DNA from: an uncultured Bacteroidota bacterium
GTDB lineage: Bacteria > Bacteroidota > Bacteroidia > Chitinophagales > Chitinophagaceae
Direction: 5' to 3'
DNA length: 10,294 nt
Assembly: GCA_946479535.1 (NCBI GenBank)
Contig: CAMLGP010000053.1
Location: forward strand, 1-10,294
Shown here one piece after another: positions 5,656 through 10,294 of this stretch. Position 1 is the stretch's first letter; each line of letters begins with the position of its first letter. The notes under the pieces are model-generated. The model searched no databases, was not told where the DNA came from, and saw nothing but the letters and a program-made list of their open reading frames with translations. The translations under genes were made by a program, and so were the position numbers.

Positions 5656-5789
5656 AAAAGAGGCTGTCTAAAAAGGTTTTTGAAGCCCCATGAGTTTCGC
5701 GTAAATGGAAATTGTCTCCATCACCTACCCGAATAAAAAGAGGCTATCTCCCGTTTTTGCAAACATAGGAGACAGCCTCTTTTCTATTT
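5650..5789. repeat. 140-bp element with 20-bp perfect terminal inverted repeats
   Basis: The left arm (5650-5669, AAATAGAAAAGAGGCTGTCT) is the exact reverse complement of the right arm (5770-5789). A third, slightly degraded direct copy of the left arm lies inside at 5732-5749, with one G missing and one G-to-A change. The left arm contains the TAG stop of the isomerase gene. No flanking target-site duplication is evident. It could be a duplicated terminator or a small non-autonomous (MITE-like) element that supplies one. Confidence 0.6.
5736..5783. terminator. Bidirectional terminator between convergent genes
   Basis: The inner copy (5736-5751) pairs with 5768-5783 in a 16-bp stem around a 16-nt loop. 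The single internal mismatch is A-C in a plus-strand transcript but a U-G wobble in a minus-strand one. Minus-strand RNA would end in TTTTTATT after the stem, and plus-strand RNA in TTTTCTATTT. It therefore probably serves both the isomerase gene and the outer membrane gene. Confidence 0.75.
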
Positions 5790-5817
5790 GAGTTTCATGA
5801 CCGAATAAGTTTAACGC

Positions 5818-8274
5818 TTAGTTTCCACCAATTCCACCACTGCTTTGGGTACGCTTGATCTCCTCATCGGAAGCGCTTTTACGTTGACGGGCAGCTTTTA
5901 CTGTATTGCTACCGAAACGATAGGAAAGGTTTACTTTGAACTGCCGGGATTCGGAATAACCACTCGCAATAGTTTCCTGGCCCGCAAAATTACTGGTGCC
6001 TTTCCATTTAATTGTTTTGAAGATATCGCTTACTGAAGTCTTGATATTACCTTTTCCTTTGAAGATGGTCTTTTGAATACCGCCATCAACTGTCCAAATC
6101 ACATTGCTTTTGAATGTTCCCTGCCAGATACTTGGAGAAGTATAATATCCACTTACTTCAGCAGTCCACTGTTTCTTCTTGCCAAATTTCAATGTGTTTT
6201 GTAAATAAAGATTATAGGAGAACACATCCACATCTACATTCCTTTGTCCACCGCCAAAGTTTGCCTTGTATAAAGAATAGAAGGTGTTAAGGTTAGCAAA
6301 CAGCATATAATTCTTGTACATGAACGGATAGCTTATATTCAGGCTGGCTATATTTTGGGTTGCAAGGTTCTTCTTGGTTATAAATGCCTTTGAGATTTCG
6401 GCCGTATCTACCAATTGGGTAAATACATCCTCCACGTGGCTAAAGGTAAGCGTGCTGGTCAGTTTATACTTGTATACATTGGTAATTGACACACTGTTTG
6501 TATACTGAGGTCTCAGATCAGTATTACCTTTCTGGTAAGTATAAACGTTCAACTTGAACAGGAATGGGTTGAGAACCTGGTAAGCCGGTCTGTCTATACG
6601 TCGGCTGTACGAAATAGTCCACTGTTTCATTGGGTTCTTGTTGAATGTAACAGCTGCACGTGGGAATGGATCTGTATACTGCCTTTTGAATTGAAGTTTG
6701 CTGGCCTTGTTTACTGATCCGTCAATATTCAATGCATATGAATCGCCCCTGCTGGTTGTATTTTCAACACGCAGTCCCAATTGCATCATTATTCCTTTCT
6801 TATACTGCTTGTTGAAATTCACATAACCGGCATTTATATTTTCTTTGTAGTTAAACTGGTTGCTCTTGGAAGCATCCAGGGTTTTATTATTGCCAACAAC
6901 ATCATAGCTACCGAAATTATTGTCAGTTTCCGTATAAGCTGTTTTGAATCCAAAACCAAGCTTTCCGCCTTTCCAGTTCTGCTCATAATCTGCTTTTAAA
7001 GAATAGATATCTATAACAGATGGAGAAATGAAACTGAATATCTCGCTGCTGGTTGGATTAGGGTTTCCGGGATTAAAATAAATGTTTGGCTGTAACTGGT
7101 CAGTTTTAATGCGATAACGACCATAATCTGCATCCACATTCAGTTCACGGCCGGTCTTATCAACATAACGGTAGTTACCGTTGAAATTGAGATTATTTCT
7201 TTCACCCTTGCTTGAATTATCACCTCTCAATTGCCTGTTGAGGGTATTTGTTGGCGCATAAATAATATCAGTAAGACCATAGGTCTGCATATCATTGTCA
7301 TTCAGGTTCCCATTAACCATAATGCCGAACGTACTTCTGTCAGTAGCAAAAAAATCCATTCCGGCTTTGAAGCCATGTGTAACATTACTCTGAACCATAC
7401 GATTCTTCCCATTGAAAATAGTATCGGCTACAAAACGGTATAGTTTGAAAATATTCTTTAAATCGCCATTATTGTAATTGTAGGTTCCATAGAGATTGAT
7501 CTTCTTGTTACGATGGTTTATTGCAAAATTACCATTGTATTTAGGGAAGGTTCCGATATTGTATCCACCGCCAATAGAACCATTGGTTCCAAAAGCTTTG
7601 TTCTTTTTCAGCCTGATGTTGATGATACCGGCATTACCAGCTGCATCATATTTTGCACCAGGTGCAGTGATCAGTTCAATAGCTTCGATCTGGGAAGACT
7701 GCAGACTTTTCAGGTAGGCTGCGAGGTCTGCGCCACCGAGGGGTGATGGTTTGCCATCAATATAAATTCTCACTCCGTTCTTTCCGGAAAGACTGATGTT
7801 ATCATCTTTATCAATCAATACACCGGGAGACTTGCGGAGGAGTTCCAAAGCGTCATTACCCACTGCATTTATGGTTCCTTCAACATTCACAACCATTTTG
7901 TCGGCCTTTACTTCTATCATGGGCTTTTTGGAAGAAACGGTCACACCCTGCAAGGCGCCTTCTGATTTTACCAGGTTAAAATCAGGCAGGTTCTGGTCTG
8001 TTGAGAGGTCAAAAACAATAGAACGGTAAGGCAGAAACCCTACGTGGGATACTCCCACCAGGTATTTGCCGGGGGTGCTTTCAATACTGAACTTGCCGTC
8101 ATTATCGGTCACGCCCAGCTTTACAACTGAAGAATCTTTAGCTCTCAGGAGGGATACTGTGGTCTTTGCCAGGCCTTTACCTTCATGGTCCCTGACTATA
8201 CCAGTCACTTTTTGTGCTGATACAACTGATGCGAATAGGATGGTTAGCGTTAGAAATACAATTTGCTTTCTCAT
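5818..8274 (-). CDS. TonB-dependent-receptor-like outer membrane beta-barrel protein
   Basis: The 818-residue envelope protein has a Sec signal peptide at 1-20 (ending VVSA). A carboxypeptidase-regulatory-like domain follows at about 22-103 (VTGIVRDHEGKGL...GVSHVGFLPY). A plug-like domain runs from about 115 to 222; it includes LRKSPGVLIDKD, VRIYIDGKP and the closing GNAGIINIRLKK. The remaining ~590 residues are an Asn/Tyr/Gly-rich barrel. This order matches the Bacteroidota OMP_b-brl_3 (PF14905-type) receptors. No SusD partner is adjacent, so it is not a SusCD glycan locus, and the ligand is unknown. The reading frame extends upstream to an ATG at 8325, but an exact -7 box (8306-8313) lies downstream of that ATG and the signal peptide starts at 8274, so 8274 is chosen. 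It diverges from gcvH and ends at a shared terminator. Confidence 0.93.
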   Translation of the reverse strand: MRKQIVFLTLTILFASVVSAQKVTGIVRDHEGKGLAKTTVSLLRAKDSSVVKLGVTDNDGKFSIESTPGKYLVGVSHVGFLPYRSIVFDLSTDQNLPDFNLVKSEGALQGVTVSSKKPMIEVKADKMVVNVEGTINAVGNDALELLRKSPGVLIDKDDNISLSGKNGVRIYIDGKPSPLGGADLAAYLKSLQSSQIEAIELITAPGAKYDAAGNAGIINIRLKKNKAFGTNGSIGGGYNIGTFPKYNGNFAINHRNKKINLYGTYNYNNGDLKNIFKLYRFVADTIFNGKNRMVQSNVTHGFKAGMDFFATDRSTFGIMVNGNLNDNDMQTYGLTDIIYAPTNTLNRQLRGDNSSKGERNNLNFNGNYRYVDKTGRELNVDADYGRYRIKTDQLQPNIYFNPGNPNPTSSEIFSFISPSVIDIYSLKADYEQNWKGGKLGFGFKTAYTETDNNFGSYDVVGNNKTLDASKSNQFNYKENINAGYVNFNKQYKKGIMMQLGLRVENTTSRGDSYALNIDGSVNKASKLQFKRQYTDPFPRAAVTFNKNPMKQWTISYSRRIDRPAYQVLNPFLFKLNVYTYQKGNTDLRPQYTNSVSITNVYKYKLTSTLTFSHVEDVFTQLVDTAEISKAFITKKNLATQNIASLNISYPFMYKNYMLFANLNTFYSLYKANFGGGQRNVDVDVFSYNLYLQNTLKFGKKKQWTAEVSGYYTSPSIWQGTFKSNVIWTVDGGIQKTIFKGKGNIKTSVSDIFKTIKWKGTSNFAGQETIASGYSESRQFKVNLSYRFGSNTVKAARQRKSASDEEIKRTQSSGGIGGN

Positions 8275-8305
8275 AAACTTTTCCTCTTTTTTGATAAGGG
8301 GTGAC

Positions 8306-8313
8306 CAAAGATA
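8306..8313 (-). promoter_or_regulatory. Candidate -7 box for the outer membrane receptor gene
   Basis: TATCTTTG on the minus strand matches TAnnTTTG exactly, 31 bases upstream of the ATG at 8274. The predicted leader is about 25-28 nt and contains an A/G-rich stretch (AAAAAAGAGGAAAAG) just before the ATG. Its position rules out the longer start at 8325 for this transcript. Confidence 0.55.
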
Positions 8314-8440
8314 CCTCCGTGTCATAGGACTGTAAAGTTGTTGCCGACAAATAGCTCAAATTCTGGCATGAACAGCATTAATTTTCCGGTGAAATGCGAA
8401 AAAATTGATGGTCAGGCGCATTTTGTCTTGTCCTTTTGCC

Positions 8441-8448
8441 CATATTTG
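8441..8448 (+). promoter_or_regulatory. Candidate -7 box (7 of 8) for gcvH
   Basis: CATATTTG differs from TAnnTTTG only at the first base and lies 18 bases before the gcvH ATG. A TTTTG at 8421-8425 is upstream, but with a gap of 15 rather than the usual 17-23 bases, so the -33 element is uncertain. The same octamer occurs ahead of the gene at 17-649. Confidence 0.4.
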
Positions 8449-8466
8449 CGCTATAATAGATTCAGT

Positions 8467-8844
8467 ATGAACAATCCCGAAAATCTTCGTTATACCAAAG
8501 ACCATGAGTGGGTTAGCATTCAGGACAAGACCGCAACCATAGGAATTACCGATTTTGCACAGCGTGAACTGGGTGATATTGTTTATGTAGAAGTGGAAAC
8601 GGTGGGCAAATCACTGGCTGCTGGTGCTGTATTTGGAACGGTTGAGGCTGTAAAAACTGTTTCGGACCTGTTTTTGCCAGTGAGTGGTACCATCATAGAA
8701 TTGAATCCCGCTCTTGCCAATACCCCCGAACTGGTAAATACCGATCCTTATGGCAAGGGATGGATGATCAGGATGACCGTTGACAATCCGGCTGATGTAT
8801 CCAATCTTTTGGATGCCAAAGGCTATGAATCTGTTACGGGCTAA
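8467..8844 (+). CDS. gcvH: Glycine cleavage system H protein
   Basis: The 125-residue protein is the lipoyl carrier of the glycine cleavage complex. It shuttles the aminomethyl group from P protein to T protein and is reoxidised by L protein, yielding CO2, ammonia and methylene-tetrahydrofolate in the cytoplasm. The lipoylated residue is Lys63 in GTVEAVKTVSDLFLPVSG, the signature of the family. The N terminus (RYTKDHEWV) and FAQRELGDIVYVE are also typical, and the length is normal. The frame is open upstream to a TTG at 8338, but family length and the promoter position favour the ATG at 8467. Other gcv genes are not in the window. It diverges from the outer membrane receptor and is followed by a hairpin. 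Confidence 0.97.
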   Translation: MNNPENLRYTKDHEWVSIQDKTATIGITDFAQRELGDIVYVEVETVGKSLAAGAVFGTVEAVKTVSDLFLPVSGTIIELNPALANTPELVNTDPYGKGWMIRMTVDNPADVSNLLDAKGYESVTG

Positions 8845-8880
8845 ATCCGCACAGTATAACAATTCGTATATGATAACCAT

Positions 8881-8900
8881 ACAAAAGCCCCGGCTTTTGT
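8881..8900 (+). terminator. Hairpin after gcvH, probable terminator
   Basis: ACAAAAGCC and GGCTTTTGT form a perfect inverted repeat around CC; with a realistic 4-nt loop the stem is 8 bp. It starts 36 bases after the gcvH stop. The T content is mostly inside the 3' arm, with only TT following, so termination may be partial. The sigma factor's TTG start is just 18 bases beyond it. Confidence 0.6.
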
Positions 8901-8918
8901 TTACTCTTAACCAACTAT

Positions 8919-9464
8919 TTGAACCCCAGTACTAAATATAGTGAACAGGAATTGGTCACTATGCTTCAGCAACGTAATGACAAATCGTTTAGTTATCTCT
9001 ATGATAACTACGCTGGTGCCTTATCCGGCATCATAAAAGGCATTATTCCTGATGAGGAAGTGGTGAGAGATGTATTGCAGGAGGTGTTTGTGAACATTTG
9101 GAAGAAGATAGAGCTCTATGATGCTACCAAGGGAAGGCTTTTTACCTGGATGATGAATGTTGCCAGGAATGCTGCCATTGACAAATTAAGGAGCCGCAGC
9201 TACCAGGATTCTCTAAAAAACCGGGCTATTCCAGAAAACGTAGATATAAGTATGCCGGGGGCCATAGTAGCTCCGAAGGGAGATGATGTGGGATTGAAAA
9301 AGGTCTTAACCAGGTTAAAAGAAGAGCACAGGATTCTGATTGACCTGTCTTATTTCCAGGGTTACACCCATGAAGAGATAGCAAAGGCTTTGAATATCCC
9401 GTTGGGAACTGTGAAAACGAGAATTAGAAGTGCATTGATGCAATTACGAAATATGATTAAATAA
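8919..9464 (+). CDS. ECF-type RNA polymerase sigma factor
   Basis: The 181-residue group 4 (extracytoplasmic function) sigma factor has region 2 at about 26-96, including VLQEVFVNIW (core binding) and GRLFTWMMNVARNAAIDKLR (-10 recognition). After a short linker, region 4 lies at about 126-178, with the helix-turn-helix EEIAKALNIPLGTVKTRIRSAL that reads the -35 element. There is no region 1.1 or 3, as expected. No ATG precedes the conserved N terminus because a stop lies in frame at 8874-8876. The TTG at 8919 keeps the YSEQELV stretch that, from memory, homologues share. The ATG at 8961 is the alternative and would leave region 2 intact. Only 3 bases separate it from the anti-sigma gene, so the two are almost certainly cotranscribed and the factor is probably held inactive by that partner. 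Confidence 0.93.
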   Translation: MNPSTKYSEQELVTMLQQRNDKSFSYLYDNYAGALSGIIKGIIPDEEVVRDVLQEVFVNIWKKIELYDATKGRLFTWMMNVARNAAIDKLRSRSYQDSLKNRAIPENVDISMPGAIVAPKGDDVGLKKVLTRLKEEHRILIDLSYFQGYTHEEIAKALNIPLGTVKTRIRSALMQLRNMIK

Positions 9465-9467
9465 AGA

Positions 9468-10271
9468 GTGAATATACAGGAATACATATCGAGTGGAATT
9501 GTGGAGAGCTATGTGCTTGGGCTTGCTTCACCAGAAGAAAGGGTGGAGTTTGAAAGCCTGTGCCTGCAGTATCCTGAATTGGTGGCGGCCCGTACAGAGT
9601 TTGAACTGGCCTTAGAAAAACAGCTATTACGTGATGCAGCGGTTGCACCGCGTGATCTTAAACAGACGGTAATGAACTTGGTGAACGATCAGTCCTCTAT
9701 TAACCAAACCAAGATCATAACTATGACAAGTTCCAATGCAAATCGTGGCTCCTCATCATTGAGATGGGTGGCAGCTGCCTCAGTTATTTTGTTCCTCGGA
9801 TTCGGTTTTCTGGCGTACAAATATTATACTGAGGCTGAAGATCTCAGAACACAGCAAAATGCCAGCAAGAGAGATCAGGAAATTAAAGACAGCACATTTA
9901 ACCAGCTGGCTATTGAGAACAAATTGATGAAGGAAGTTATGGACAACCCCAATGTTGCTGCTGTGAACATGGTGCCAACCACACCTGGTAATCCCAGCGC
10001 CAGCATTTATTGGGATTCCACCAATGCCAATGTGTTCATGGTTGTTAAGAACATGCCCAAACTTCCTTCTGACAAACAGTATCAGCTTTGGGCGTTAATT
10101 GATGGCAAGCCGAAAGATCTTGGCCTGTTTGATGTTGGCGACAAAAAAGTTATTCTGAAAATGAATAACACCCAGAAGGCAGATGCTTTCGCTATTACCA
10201 TCGAGAGCCGTGGTAATACAGGCGGGCCTAATCTGCAACAGTTGCAGAATATGGGCAAAGCAAAATTATAA
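9468..10271 (+). CDS. RskA-like membrane anti-sigma factor
   Basis: The 267-residue protein is the presumed inhibitor of the preceding sigma factor. The cytoplasmic N-terminal region (1-98) is helical, with ESYVLGLASPEERVEFE typical of anti-sigma-K-like proteins. It lacks the HxxxCxxC zinc site of ZAS-type anti-sigma factors, having only Cys32. One transmembrane helix spans about 100-117. Residues 121-160 form a charged, probably coiled-coil stalk. The periplasmic domain (about 163-267) contains VKNMPKLPSDKQYQLWALID and DLGLFDVG, characteristic of the RskA C-terminal domain. The start is the GTG at 9468, 3 bases after the sigma stop, consistent with translational coupling. The signal that releases the sigma factor, probably regulated proteolysis as in RskA, cannot be told from sequence. 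Confidence 0.9.
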   Translation: MNIQEYISSGIVESYVLGLASPEERVEFESLCLQYPELVAARTEFELALEKQLLRDAAVAPRDLKQTVMNLVNDQSSINQTKIITMTSSNANRGSSSLRWVAAASVILFLGFGFLAYKYYTEAEDLRTQQNASKRDQEIKDSTFNQLAIENKLMKEVMDNPNVAAVNMVPTTPGNPSASIYWDSTNANVFMVVKNMPKLPSDKQYQLWALIDGKPKDLGLFDVGDKKVILKMNNTQKADAFAITIESRGNTGGPNLQQLQNMGKAKL

Positions 10272-10294
10272 GCAGCCAGTCCTAACGTTAAGTT

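Noticed and set aside
5818..8274. SusC-type glycan-uptake locus.
   Set aside because: There is no SusD-like lipoprotein or glycoside hydrolase beside it, and the plug and barrel fit the shorter OMP_b-brl_3 type better than SusC.
8275..8325. N-terminal extension of the outer membrane receptor to an ATG at 8325.
   Set aside because: It would place 17 charged residues before a normal signal peptide, and the best promoter box lies downstream of that ATG.
8338..8466. Upstream extension of gcvH to a TTG at 8338.
   Set aside because: The added 43 residues do not resemble any H protein, and the normal N terminus starts at the ATG at 8467.

Overview
The window looks like an ordinary chromosomal stretch of a Bacteroidota genome, most likely from the Chitinophagaceae/Sphingobacteriales side (the family level is inference). 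Four things point there. A TonB-dependent-receptor-like outer membrane protein starts with a carboxypeptidase-regulatory domain. There is an M43 (cytophagalysin/pappalysin-type) lipoprotein protease. An ECF sigma factor is paired with an RskA-like anti-sigma factor. Bacteroidota-type -7 boxes (TAnnTTTG) sit just upstream of several starts while Shine-Dalgarno sequences are absent. I see no rRNA, tRNA, CRISPR array, complete insertion sequence or phage gene.

Layout. 17-649 (-) is a small outer-membrane beta-barrel protein. A 360-bp gap separates it from the divergent M43 metalloprotease lipoprotein (1010-1984, +), which ends at a strong hairpin terminator (2036-2070). Next comes a minus-strand cluster: a GNAT acetyltransferase (4180-3740), serS (3701-2430) and a monoheme cytochrome c lipoprotein (2392-2105). 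serS appears to have its own promoter. The acetyltransferase diverges from a small conserved hypothetical gene (4222-4575, +), and their two -7 boxes lie inside one another's expected promoter footprint.

The 375-bp gap at 4576-4950 is the most structured non-coding stretch. It holds three GC-rich hairpins, a 15-bp palindrome abutting five 11-bp tandem repeats, and a pair of 7-bp repeats 22 bp apart. It leads into a periplasmic cyclophilin-type peptidyl-prolyl isomerase (4951-5655, +). That gene converges on a large TonB-receptor-like outer membrane protein (8274-5818, -). Between them lies a 140-bp inverted-repeat element that carries a terminator and overlaps the isomerase stop codon.

The outer membrane gene diverges from gcvH (8467-8844, +), the glycine cleavage H protein, which is followed by a hairpin. 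Last come the ECF sigma factor (8919-9464, TTG start) and its membrane anti-sigma factor (9468-10271, GTG start), 3 bp apart and clearly one regulatory unit.

Apart from the sigma/anti-sigma pair, the genes are housekeeping or envelope functions with no evident shared pathway. I did not find a convincing new multi-gene system. The observations most worth checking are in the DNA between genes: the 11-bp repeat array, the hairpin cluster, the overlapping divergent promoters and the 140-bp inverted-repeat element.
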